NCBI GenBank assembly: GCA_902765585.1
Contig: CACXAG010000005.1
Location: forward strand, 1 to 36,695
Origin: an uncultured Prevotellaceae bacterium
Lineage (GTDB): Bacteria; Bacteroidota; Bacteroidia; Bacteroidales; Bacteroidaceae
Length of the DNA: 36,695 bases
Direction: 5' to 3'
Shown: piece by piece, positions 1 to 6,609 of the stretch
Layout: every line of letters begins with the position of its first letter
How positions within the stretch are numbered: position 1 is the first letter of the stretch
The notes under the pieces: model-generated
Told to the model about the DNA's origin: nothing
Seen by the model: the letters and a program-made list of their open reading frames with translations, nothing else
Database searches by the model: none
Translations under genes and position numbers: made by a program

Positions 1-285
1 GCCTAAATGAATAAGAATGCTTATGTTGAATATCTCTTTTTTTCTCTCTGTATTGCCCTGACCCTCCACATAATTCATAAATCGCTGAGTAGCACCGGCC
101 ATCGAATTGTTAATGAATCCCAACATGCTAATAGCACCACCTACAACAGCGAATATTCCAAAATCAGATGCACCAAGAGAATTTAAAATGAGACGGGTCG
201 TCCACAATGAAATAAACACTGTGACAACCATCTTAAAATACAAATAAGATGTGTTTTTAACAATCCTATTTACACTAGACCCCAT
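1..285 (-). CDS. Polysaccharide (O-antigen-type) flippase, N-terminal part, cut by window edge
   Basis: The minus strand is open from an ATG at 285 to the window edge, giving 95 residues with no stop. The start reads MGSSVNRIVKNTSYLYFKMV and is followed by a hydrophobic helix, the segment TRLILNSLGASDFGIFAVVG, a second hydrophobic helix, and MAGATQRFMNYVEG. This pattern (Arg-rich start, first helix, R-x-L-G-x-x-D-F-G-I-F, then SMxxATQRF) is typical of MATE-like Wzx/lipopolysaccharide flippases, which move lipid-linked oligosaccharide units across the inner membrane. Upstream on the same strand lie upxY and a WcaJ-type transferase, so the gene belongs to a capsule or exopolysaccharide locus. 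The family is inferred from about one fifth of the protein. Confidence 0.8.
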   Translation of the reverse strand, partial: MGSSVNRIVKNTSYLYFKMVVTVFISLWTTRLILNSLGASDFGIFAVVGGAISMLGFINNSMAGATQRFMNYVEGQGNTERKKEIFNISILIHLG

Positions 286-404
286 ATCTTTTTAAGTTTC
301 TTTTTTACAATATACATTGAATTAAGATCGGCCTTACTTGCTTTCGCAATGAGGGGCAGAAGATGAGTATAACCGGATGCCAACAATAAAACAAAATAAA
401 TACT
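270..404 (-). pseudogene. Possible C-terminal remnant of a lost polysaccharide-locus gene
   Basis: On the minus strand an open frame of 44 codons runs from just after an in-frame TGA (405-407) to a TAA at 270-272, and it overlaps the flippase start. It ends in a basic stretch (MYIVKKKLKKIWGLV) like the tail of a real protein and contains a short hydrophobic segment, but it has no ATG at its beginning. A neighbouring frame has an ATG and only 24 codons (MKYLFCFIVG...). The close overlap with the flippase ATG is what is expected of an upstream operon gene whose 5' part was lost, perhaps when the ATPase gene at 450-2039 arrived. No function can be assigned, and it may be chance. Confidence 0.25.
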
Positions 405-449
405 TCATTGTTCTAGTTATCCGTGTGGCACGGGGCAAGGTTCCTGTCA

Positions 450-2039
450 TCATTCTTCCTTTCTCCACCGCTCTATCAGGCAGTCATGGCGCTTGGTGTC
501 CTTGTCATAATTGATGCCGACAAGTACCACGTCACCAACATAATCTTTCAAAACTTCACCATAATGGTTGTTGTGTATCTGAGAGATTGCCGTTTCAGCG
601 GAATGATTGTATTTTAATTCCAATACTACGGCAGGCTGTTTACTGGTTGGTCTTGGCAAAAGAACAATATCAGCAAAACCATTTCCCGTAGGAAGTTCAC
701 GAATCATCATAAAATTCTTTTTAGCCGTATAGTATGCGATAGTTAGTACGCATGCCAGAGAATTCTCGTTATTATACTGTAAGATACTTGTGTTGTCTGC
801 ATGAATGGAATCTATTGCGGCAGCAACAGCACCAGAATTCCCGTTAATGGTTTCTGTTAGTAAACGTTCCGATTGCATGATGGCATTCGCTATTGTCTCC
901 CATCCTGTATCTGACACGATGGCATTCTTAAACTCTATAGCCACCTCACGATTGGGGATACGGCACGTTCCACTGTCTCTGTCATAAGACAGATAACCTA
1001 AGTGAATCAACAATGTCAACACGTCATCCTTACTACGCACCACGTTCAGGTCATTCTGGAAACTTGTTGTATCTACAGAACATGATTCATCGGCCAACAA
1101 ACGAACGGCATCTTCTTTCAGACCTCCAAAATTCATGCGAATATAGGTAGCCACCGTATCATACGTACCAGTATTCGCCCAGTAACTGTCACAATACTGA
1201 TTGTATAATGCTGTCATGACTGACTTTGGATTAAACATTTCTCTGCATCCCCCAATTTGATAACCATCATACCATTCAGCAAATGAATTATAATCCATAT
1301 GATGTTTGGCACATAGCAAATGAACCTCTTCTGCTGTAAATCCAAAACAATCTGCCATCAAACCTGGTTGCACCATGGAATACTCATGGAAATTATTCAA
1401 TGCAGACTGAGTCTTATATTTCTTGATTGGCAAGATGCCCGTCATATATACACCAGCAAATGTTGACTTGGCATTTGAAGACTTAAACAATCCACGCAAC
1501 AGGTTGATGTATTGTTCTGACGCCTCACTACCTTCTGGCCATTCGCGCAAAATCGCATCCCATTCATCAACAATCATAATGAACTTCTCCTGATGTGCCT
1601 GAGAAACGATGGCATATAAGGTATCGGATAAATTACCGTTAGCCCTATATTGTACATCAGGAAATATCTCTTTTAACTCTTCTATGACGTCCGACTGAAT
1701 ATGGGCTACGATATTTTCCGACTTGTTGTAGCGCGTCACAAAATCCGTCAAATCCAGATAGAGAACCGGGTAGCGACGGAAATGGCAGGAAAATGACGGA
1801 GAAGAAATAATCTGCAAGTCAGTAAACAGATCCTTGTCTGCACTCCATTGGTCATAATAGGCGTATAACATCTCTGCACCAATTGACTTTCCAAATCGGC
1901 GAGCACGGCTCACACAGGTAAATTGACGTTCTGTATTAAGAGTGGCATTGACAATTTCTATCAAGTGGCTCTTATCGACATATTCACCATTCCGCACAGC
2001 ACGGAATCCATCATTACCTTTTTTCAGAAATCTACCCAT
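450..2039 (-). CDS. AAA-ATPase-like protein with C-terminal PD-(D/E)XK nuclease-like domain
   Basis: The 529-residue product matches the layout of the AAA-ATPase-like (PF09820) plus DUF1703/PD-(D/E)XK (PF08011) family, which is abundant and variable in Bacteroides and Prevotella. The conserved N-terminus with YVDKS is at residues 20-24. A P-loop-like SRARRFGKS is at about 44-52 and a Walker B-like FIMIVDEWDAILRE at about 153-166. Near the end, GFADIVLLP and VVLELKYN (about 454-478) supply the D...ExK signature of the nuclease fold. The role of the family is not established; it is often found in accessory regions. It lies between capsule genes without belonging to their pathway, so it is probably a transferred passenger. 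It is intact and of normal length. Family assignment is firm, function unknown. Confidence 0.85.
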   Translation of the reverse strand: MGRFLKKGNDGFRAVRNGEYVDKSHLIEIVNATLNTERQFTCVSRARRFGKSIGAEMLYAYYDQWSADKDLFTDLQIISSPSFSCHFRRYPVLYLDLTDFVTRYNKSENIVAHIQSDVIEELKEIFPDVQYRANGNLSDTLYAIVSQAHQEKFIMIVDEWDAILREWPEGSEASEQYINLLRGLFKSSNAKSTFAGVYMTGILPIKKYKTQSALNNFHEYSMVQPGLMADCFGFTAEEVHLLCAKHHMDYNSFAEWYDGYQIGGCREMFNPKSVMTALYNQYCDSYWANTGTYDTVATYIRMNFGGLKEDAVRLLADESCSVDTTSFQNDLNVVRSKDDVLTLLIHLGYLSYDRDSGTCRIPNREVAIEFKNAIVSDTGWETIANAIMQSERLLTETINGNSGAVAAAIDSIHADNTSILQYNNENSLACVLTIAYYTAKKNFMMIRELPTGNGFADIVLLPRPTSKQPAVVLELKYNHSAETAISQIHNNHYGEVLKDYVGDVVLVGINYDKDTKRHDCLIERWRKEE

Positions 2040-2396
2040 AAATTCTATATTCTTTGTTCTTACCCTCTTCTTGGTGTATTCTAACTCTATTCTTACCCTA
2101 ACGAAAGACTCTCGAAGGCTTCAGCATTTGCTTTTCGTCTACGACATTGTTCGCTCTTTTTACTTTTCGTTGTCTAGTCCTTGCTTCTCCCTTGCTACGA
2201 CCTTCCATCTCCCTTCCATCTCCCTTGCTACGATTTCAAGTATTTTGCTCTAATTTTACCCTAAAAGTCGTAAATTCTGTCAAATGCTTTTATTTGCTTC
2301 AATCTTCTGATGATCTTTTAGGAGTCTTCTTACTCTATTCTAGGAGTCTTCTTCTAGATGAAGGCGGTGGGGATGAGGTGGCAGTCATGCCGCTTG
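2040..2396. other. Repeat-rich, pyrimidine-biased gap between two ATPase genes
   Basis: No convincing gene lies in these 357 bases; the short plus-strand open frames here are low-complexity. The plus strand is C/T rich and built from short direct repeats: ctcccttgctacga at 2187-2200 and 2220-2233, an 11-base unit ccttccatctc in tandem around 2201-2222, taggagtcttctt at 2319-2331 and 2341-2353, and a pair of tcttaccct near 2058 and 2092. The last part (2349-2375) is a near copy of the 3' end of upxY, listed separately. Confidence 0.6.
2349..2375 (-). repeat. Direct repeat, copy of the upxY 3' end (left copy)
   Basis: These 27 bases equal 3593-3619, which encode the last residues of UpxY (IPTAFIQKK), at 26 of 27 positions. 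The one difference turns the CAG codon into TAG, so the copy reads IPTAFI-stop. The two copies bracket the broken ATPase gene at 2397-3480 in the same orientation. This is the footprint expected of either an insertion at the 3' end of upxY or a recombination that duplicated that end. Confidence 0.7.
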
Positions 2397-3480
2397 TTAG
2401 TTCATTCCCTCTGTGATGTACAAACGCATCATGATGTCTGTCAAGCTATAGGTGTTGTTATGTACATATATAAGTTCCATCTCTATGAGTTTTTTGATGG
2501 CGGATTGCATGGAACTGGTTGACACCAATGCATGCCTCTTAATGAAGGATGCGCTTAACACACGCTCGGCTTTTCCTTCTCTGGCAATGGCGTATAGGGC
2601 ATTCTTCTGATGCTCTGTCAGTGCGCCTAATAGCTTGGAGGTGTTTTCGCGAGCCTCTTCCAGCATGTTGGCGTATGTCTTGTCAAGAAGCGTCTTGTCA
2701 CATACGGTTCCTGCATCGCAGTCGATAAATGCTCGCATCTATGTCAATAGCTTTCTCGTATCGTTCCATCCAAGACCTGACAAAGTCTGTGTAGACATCT
2801 ATCTTCAGGGGATTTAGATTCAACTGGTCTGCGCTGTTGTAAAAGGGCTTTGCAGAAGAGAAGAACATTTCTGAGAGCAGATGCTGCTCGCTGCCTGCAA
2901 AGATGAAATTGACATGACGCAAATGCTGGATGATTCCCCTGAGCATGGCTTCAACCTGTCCTTGCTTGTTGTCGGGGTATTTGTTGATACGCTGGAATTC
3001 ATCAAAACATACGATACAGGGTGTCTCACTTTCCTCCAGCCATCCAATAACCTCCTGTATGGTGTATTCTGGGAATTGTATTCTGCCCATTTCCAATGTA
3101 AAGGTCGGCAAACCGGTTATAGGGTCAAAACCGAAGGTACCGGCAATTGACTTCAATGCAAGAACGAGTGATTGCAGCCTTTTTTCATTCTTGGACTTTA
3201 GCTGTTCGAATACCGTCTTTCCGAAAGTGTATGCGAATTCACGGATGCTGCTGGTGTGAAGCATATCTATATAAAAGGTCAGGTAATGCTCTGATACCTC
3301 TGGCTGTTTGAAGACGTGCTTCACCAGTCGAGATTTTCCCATGCGTCGTGGTGACATCAGAACAATATTGCCCTCATTGGTGATGGTTCGGATGATTTTC
3401 TGAGTCTCAGCTTCTCTGTCGCAGAAGTAGGGCTCAGGAATATCGCCAATGATAACAAATGGGTTTTTAAGTATATCCAT
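2397..3480 (-). pseudogene. Archaeal-type ATPase (ATP-binding protein), frameshifted and internally deleted
   Basis: Two overlapping frames together make one ATPase of the Arch_ATPase-like family (PF01637). The first frame (2698-3480, 260 residues) has the usual NPF...GDIPEPYFCDRE start, Walker A MSPRRMGKS at about 42-50 and Walker B CIVCFDEFQRI at about 155-165. It runs to ERYEKAIDIDA and then goes out of frame into SIYRLRCRNRM. The second frame (2397-2738, 113 residues) continues with the winged-helix-like C-terminal part (GTVCDKTLLDK...LTEHQKNALYAIA). The switch is at about 2738-2748. Full-length relatives have roughly 20 more residues at this junction, from memory of the family, so a small out-of-frame deletion is likelier than a single-base slip. 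Lacking its C-terminal domain, the product is probably non-functional. A 19-bp palindrome lies upstream at 3544-3562. Confidence 0.75.
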
Positions 3481-3543
3481 TATCTGTTTATTCTTCTAAA
3501 TCAGGTGCAAAGTTACAATAATTCTCGCAATTATGCAAATCAA

Positions 3544-3562
3544 ATTATGCAAATTGCATAAT
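3544..3562. promoter_or_regulatory. Palindrome with extra half-site upstream of the broken ATPase gene
   Basis: The sequence attatgcaa-a-ttgcataat is a perfect inverted repeat with 9-base arms and one central base. A third copy of the half-site (ttatgcaaat) precedes it at 3531-3540, spaced 14 bases from the matching arm. It lies between the upxY stop and the ATPase start at 3480. The form suits a dimeric repressor operator, perhaps self-regulation of the ATPase unit, but no regulator gene is next to it. Confidence 0.4.
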
Positions 3563-3585
3563 GACCTCCCAATACGTTATTACCT

Positions 3586-4257
3586 TTACTCTTTCTTCTG
3601 GATGAAGGCGGTGGGGATGTAGGCGGTGGATATGAGGCCGATGCCGGACAGGGAGATGACGACTCGCTGCTGGCCGGAGACGCGAGCAACACGGCCTTCA
3701 ACTCCTAAGAACGGACCGTCGACGACCCGGACTATATCGCCACTCTTGAAATGGCATTGTGACGGGTCGACATACAGCAGGTGCTTGTTCCTGTTGCACG
3801 TGGCAAGGATAAACTGACGCATCTCTTCACAGGAAACAGTCAGCGGGGGATTCTTCTGGTGGTCGTCCGTCTCAAAATGATTGTAATAGAAACTTAACCA
3901 GGAGAGTTCCGGGGTCTGCTGGACGTATGCATAGGCCTTCTCCTCGGTGGTGTAGGCAAAGAGGAGGTTGGAAATCAGGTTTTGCAGATAGCGCTTCCTT
4001 TTCCCCTTGACATACTTCTCGACGTATTTCTTGGCAATGTAGGTATAGGTGCCGTCGTCGACGAGATAGTCGGAGGCCAGGTTCTCACGCCCGTAAGAGG
4101 CTCGGAAGACGTACCATTTCTTCTCTGGCGTCTCTGCATAACTCACCGACACCCCTGTTTTTGAGCTCTTCGCTTCGGGGAAGGCATCAGGGGCAAACCT
4201 GGTGCATGGAGGTAATGACTCGCCTCGACGAGTTTTCACATTAGACAATGTGAGCAT
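3586..4257 (-). CDS. upxY: UpxY-family transcription antiterminator (NusG-like) of a polysaccharide locus
   Basis: UpxY proteins are NusG paralogues that ride with RNA polymerase and prevent early termination in the leader of capsule operons. The NGN domain starts at KKWYVFRASYGRE and continues through TYTYIAKKYVEK and LISNLLFAYTT. A KOW motif follows near the end (KSGDIVRVVDGPFLGVEGRVARV), finishing with TAYIPTAFIQKKE. The frame is open further, to an ATG at 4347, but a promoter element TACCTTTG (minus strand, 4332-4325) lies downstream of that ATG. I therefore prefer the ATG at 4257, giving 223 residues and a leader of about 60 bases. Even so, some 47 residues precede the NGN domain, more than usual, so a GTG start nearer 4150 is possible. 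A copy of the gene's 3' end lies at 2349-2375. Confidence 0.8.
   Translation of the reverse strand: MLTLSNVKTRRGESLPPCTRFAPDAFPEAKSSKTGVSVSYAETPEKKWYVFRASYGRENLASDYLVDDGTYTYIAKKYVEKYVKGKRKRYLQNLISNLLFAYTTEEKAYAYVQQTPELSWLSFYYNHFETDDHQKNPPLTVSCEEMRQFILATCNRNKHLLYVDPSQCHFKSGDIVRVVDGPFLGVEGRVARVSGQQRVVISLSGIGLISTAYIPTAFIQKKE
3593..3619 (-). repeat. Direct repeat at the upxY 3' end (right copy)
   Basis: This is the intact, coding copy of the 27-base repeat whose partner is at 2349-2375 (one mismatch). It encodes IPTAFIQKK at the UpxY C-terminus. The two copies are 1244 bases apart and contain between them only the broken ATPase gene and its palindromic upstream region. Confidence 0.7.
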
Positions 4258-4324
4258 CGCAGAACTGGACTGTGATGAATATGCTAAAGAATCCCGAAAA
4301 TTGCTCCGTCCGGGAATTTGACTG

Positions 4325-4332
4325 CAAAGGTA
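4325..4332 (-). promoter_or_regulatory. Bacteroidetes-type -7 element for upxY
   Basis: On the minus strand the bases read TACCTTTG, followed by CAG, which fits the TAnnTTTG consensus. The upstream -33 region (CTTTA about 20 bases before) is weak. The element lies between the WcaJ-type gene stop (4385) and upxY and implies separate transcription of upxY. It also argues against the ATG at 4347. Confidence 0.5.
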
Positions 4333-4384
4333 AGCAATTTTCAGCAATTAAAGGACATTTTCCCCTAAAAATAATGTGACAGCC

Positions 4385-5740
4385 CTAATAGGCATTGGCG
4401 TCTGTACGGAAAACGGTCTTGATGGTCATCCAGATAATACGGATGTCAAGCCAGAGACTCCAGTGCTGAATGTACCAGATGTCACGTTCCACACGACCCT
4501 CCATCTGCCAAAGTTCGCGGGTCTCGCCACGGAAACCTGTCACCTGGGCCCAGCCGGTAACACCAGGCTTGACGAAGTGACGCACCATGTACTTGTTGAT
4601 GAGGTGGGAGTACTGCTCGGTGTGGGCCAGCATGTGGGGGCGGGGGCCCACGATGCTCATGTCACCGCAAAGGACGTTCCAGAACTGCGGCAACTCGTCG
4701 ATGTTGGTCTTGCGGATGAAGTTGCCAAAGGGGAATTTGCGCGGGTCGTCCTTTGTGGCCTGAAGACTGTCGCTGTCGGCATTGACATGCATGGAGCGGA
4801 ACTTGATACAGTTGAATTCGTGGCCGGCAATACCCGTTCTTAACTGACGAAAGAATACAGGACCGGGACTCTGCATCTTGATGATGACGTACACAAACGG
4901 GAACAGCAATGCTGTGAACACCAGGGCCACGATGGAGATGACGATGTCGAACAGACGTTTTAGGAAACGGTTCAGCGTATCGTCCAAGGGGCTGATATAG
5001 GGTGTCATCACCTCGATGTCGTCGATGAAAACAGGCTGTAGCTTAAGGGTTTCCTCGACTGGCGGGACGTAGTAGAACTTCACCATGCGCTGGTTGCACA
5101 GTTGCATGGTACGTTCGATGATGGTGCGCTCAAGGCGAGAGACACAAAGGTACAGCTCGTCGCCAAGCTGCAACTGGTCGGGATGGTCTATCTGAGCGGC
5201 AAACTCGGCAGGGTTTTCATATCTTCCGCATACCCGATAGCCTAAGGTCGGGTTATGAAGCAGTTTTTCGGTGAGTTGTTGCAGGCCTTGATTGCTACCG
5301 ACAAGGGTGATGCTGCGCGAGTTATAGCCTAAGCGACGCAGGCGTTTCACCAACAATCGTTCGCCAAGGCGTAACAGCATGAGTATGACACATAATAGCA
5401 GGCCCATCAGCAACACCTGCCAACCAATACGTGACAGAAAGTGCACGGCTCGGAGCATGAGGTAGAAGAGGAGGGCCTGGGTGCCCGTGAGCATAGTGAC
5501 ACGCTTCAGGATTGCATCCGCTCCCACCTGCCAACGGTCGATAATGGTGGAGAAACGCAGTTCGGCAATGAGCAACGCCATGGTAGACAACATCCAGAAC
5601 TCGGCTCTCTTTTCGTAGTTCCACTGCTCGTAACCTGATATCAAGTCTACACAGAAATAGAGCACCAGCCACAGGACGAGGAAGTCGCCTGCTACTACGC
5701 ATAATCTGATAAGCCGATTGGACTGTTTGCTGTTATTCAT
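4385..5740 (-). CDS. wcaJ: Undecaprenyl-phosphate sugar phosphotransferase (WcaJ/WbaP-type)
   Basis: This is a membrane enzyme that starts an exopolysaccharide or capsule repeat unit by transferring a hexose-1-phosphate to undecaprenyl phosphate. The 451 residues have four N-terminal membrane segments (about 12-34, 47-62, 84-102, 105-124), then a Rossmann-like domain (ITLVGSNQGL, about 144-153). A re-entrant helix follows KRLFDIVISIVALVF (261-275), and the catalytic bacterial sugar transferase domain follows it. Its hallmarks are SPGPVFFRQLRTG, CIKFRSMHVNAD, KTNIDELPQFWNV (344-356), GDMSIVGPRPH (359-369) and KPGVTGWAQVTGFRGET. Length and order are normal for the polyisoprenylphosphate hexose-1-phosphate transferase family. 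The sugar (glucose, galactose or other) cannot be read from sequence. It is first in the minus-strand polysaccharide block, with its own strong promoter (5800-5830). Confidence 0.9.
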   Translation of the reverse strand: MNNSKQSNRLIRLCVVAGDFLVLWLVLYFCVDLISGYEQWNYEKRAEFWMLSTMALLIAELRFSTIIDRWQVGADAILKRVTMLTGTQALLFYLMLRAVHFLSRIGWQVLLMGLLLCVILMLLRLGERLLVKRLRRLGYNSRSITLVGSNQGLQQLTEKLLHNPTLGYRVCGRYENPAEFAAQIDHPDQLQLGDELYLCVSRLERTIIERTMQLCNQRMVKFYYVPPVEETLKLQPVFIDDIEVMTPYISPLDDTLNRFLKRLFDIVISIVALVFTALLFPFVYVIIKMQSPGPVFFRQLRTGIAGHEFNCIKFRSMHVNADSDSLQATKDDPRKFPFGNFIRKTNIDELPQFWNVLCGDMSIVGPRPHMLAHTEQYSHLINKYMVRHFVKPGVTGWAQVTGFRGETRELWQMEGRVERDIWYIQHWSLWLDIRIIWMTIKTVFRTDANAY

Positions 5741-5799
5741 ACGTTACGTTGGGCCTGCTCAATGGCATTGCCTGACTATCTTGTTTTTCAATGACGATG

Positions 5800-5830
5800 C
5801 AAAGTTACGAAAAAGCGAGAGAAATGCAAA
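5800..5830 (-). promoter_or_regulatory. Promoter of the wcaJ-type gene
   Basis: On the minus strand TTTG (5830-5827), 19 bases, then TAACTTTG (5807-5800) match the Bacteroidetes sigma-ABfr consensus. The leader to the ATG at 5740 is about 55 bases. The -33 box lies inside one arm of an inverted repeat (5821-5855). Confidence 0.7.
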
Positions 5831-5855
5831 AGAAAAACCGTTTTCTTTTCATTTC
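5821..5855. repeat. Long A/T-rich inverted repeat between wcaJ and rubrerythrin genes
   Basis: The arm gaaatgcaaaagaaaa (5821-5836) and ttttcttttcatttc (5841-5855) pair over 15 bases with a single bulged C and a 4-base loop (accg). It sits in the divergent intergenic region and covers the -33 box of the wcaJ promoter. It could be an operator or a hairpin. Confidence 0.5.
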
Positions 5856-5910
5856 CGAGCGCAAAGTAAGTTCGGTGAAACCAAAATTACAAAAAAAATC
5901 ACGAAAAACA

Positions 5911-5942
5911 TTTGGAAAATATGTTTTTTTCTTGTATCTTTG
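5911..5942 (+). promoter_or_regulatory. Promoter of the rubrerythrin gene
   Basis: TTTG (5911-5914), 20 bases, then TATCTTTG (5935-5942) are a full match to the Bacteroidetes promoter consensus. This places transcription start near 5948 and supports the ATG at 5993 over the upstream in-frame ATG at 5912, which lies inside the promoter. Confidence 0.8.
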
Positions 5943-5992
5943 CAGAAAATAATATTTATTCATTACTAACTAAACAAAAACTTAGAACAATT

Positions 5993-6547
5993 ATGAAGAA
6001 AAAGTTTATCTGCGCCGTTTGTGGATATATCTACGAAGGCGATGCTGCTCCCGAGAAGTGCCCCATCTGTAAGGCTCCCGCATCGAAGTTCTCTGAACTG
6101 AAGGACGAGGGTGAGACCACCTATGCTACCGTTCACCGCATTGGCGACGGCAAGCCCGAGGGTGTCAGCGAGGAAATGATTCAGGACCTGCGCAACCACT
6201 TCAACGGTGAGTGCGGAGAGGTAGGCATGTACCTGGCCATGGCTCGTCAGGCTGACCGTGAGGGCTATCCCGAGATTGCCGAGGCCTTTAAGCGTTATGC
6301 TTTCGAGGAGGCTGACCATGCCAGCCGTTTCGCTGAGCTGTTAGGCGAGTGCGTATGGGACACCAAGACCAACTTAGAGAAGCGCGCTGCTGCTGAGGCT
6401 GGTGCCTGCGAGGACAAGTTCCGCATTGCCAAGAACGCCAAGGCTGCCGGTTTCGACGCCATCCACGACACCGTTCACGAAATGGCTAAGGACGAGGCTC
6501 GTCATGGTGCTGGCTTCGCTGGACTGCTGAAGCGCTACTTCAAGTAA
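5993..6547 (+). CDS. Reverse rubrerythrin (rubredoxin domain first), NADH peroxidase type
   Basis: Rubrerythrins reduce hydrogen peroxide in anaerobes by means of a non-haem diiron centre fed by a rubredoxin iron. Here the rubredoxin-like domain is N-terminal (CxxC at 7-10 and CPIC at 23-26 of 184 residues). The four-helix diiron domain follows, with [30 protein letters not shown] and [10 protein letters not shown] carrying the Glu and ExxH ligands. This order is opposite to classical rubrerythrin and defines the reverse type. The start at 5993 is fixed by the promoter at 5911-5942. The gene is alone on its promoter, with a hairpin after the stop. Its abundant GAG/CTG/GCT codons suggest high expression. 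The role in oxygen tolerance is inferred from the family. Confidence 0.92.
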   Translation: MKKKFICAVCGYIYEGDAAPEKCPICKAPASKFSELKDEGETTYATVHRIGDGKPEGVSEEMIQDLRNHFNGECGEVGMYLAMARQADREGYPEIAEAFKRYAFEEADHASRFAELLGECVWDTKTNLEKRAAAEAGACEDKFRIAKNAKAAGFDAIHDTVHEMAKDEARHGAGFAGLLKRYFK

Positions 6548-6552
6548 TTTTT

Positions 6553-6603
6553 CAGGTCGGCAAAACCGACCTGCACAATAAAACGGGAGAAAAGTCGTTT
6601 TAT
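6553..6603 (+). terminator. Two hairpins after the rubrerythrin gene
   Basis: caggtcgg-caaaa-ccgacctg (6553-6573) is a perfect 8-bp stem. A second stem, ataaaacg/cgttttat (6578-6585 with 6596-6603), follows directly. Neither ends in a clean U-tract, so this may be an inefficient terminator or a processing site. The next gene starts at 6610 with no promoter visible between, so some read-through is likely. Confidence 0.4.
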
Positions 6604-6609
6604 CATAGT

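Noticed and set aside
307-381. 24-codon ATG-started minus-strand frame (MKYLFCFIVG...)
   Set aside because: Short, no RBS or conservation evidence; mentioned only in the note on the remnant at 270-404.
1942-2416. Plus-strand open frames in the gap between the ATPase genes
   Set aside because: Low-complexity Ser/Phe/Leu-rich translations of the C/T repeats; no domain, no promoter.
4258-4347. Longer start for upxY at 4347
   Set aside because: A TACCTTTG promoter element lies downstream of that ATG; the added residues have no family resemblance.
4258-4384. Invertible capsule promoter upstream of upxY
   Set aside because: I looked for a pair of inverted repeats around the promoter and saw none, and no recombinase gene is nearby.
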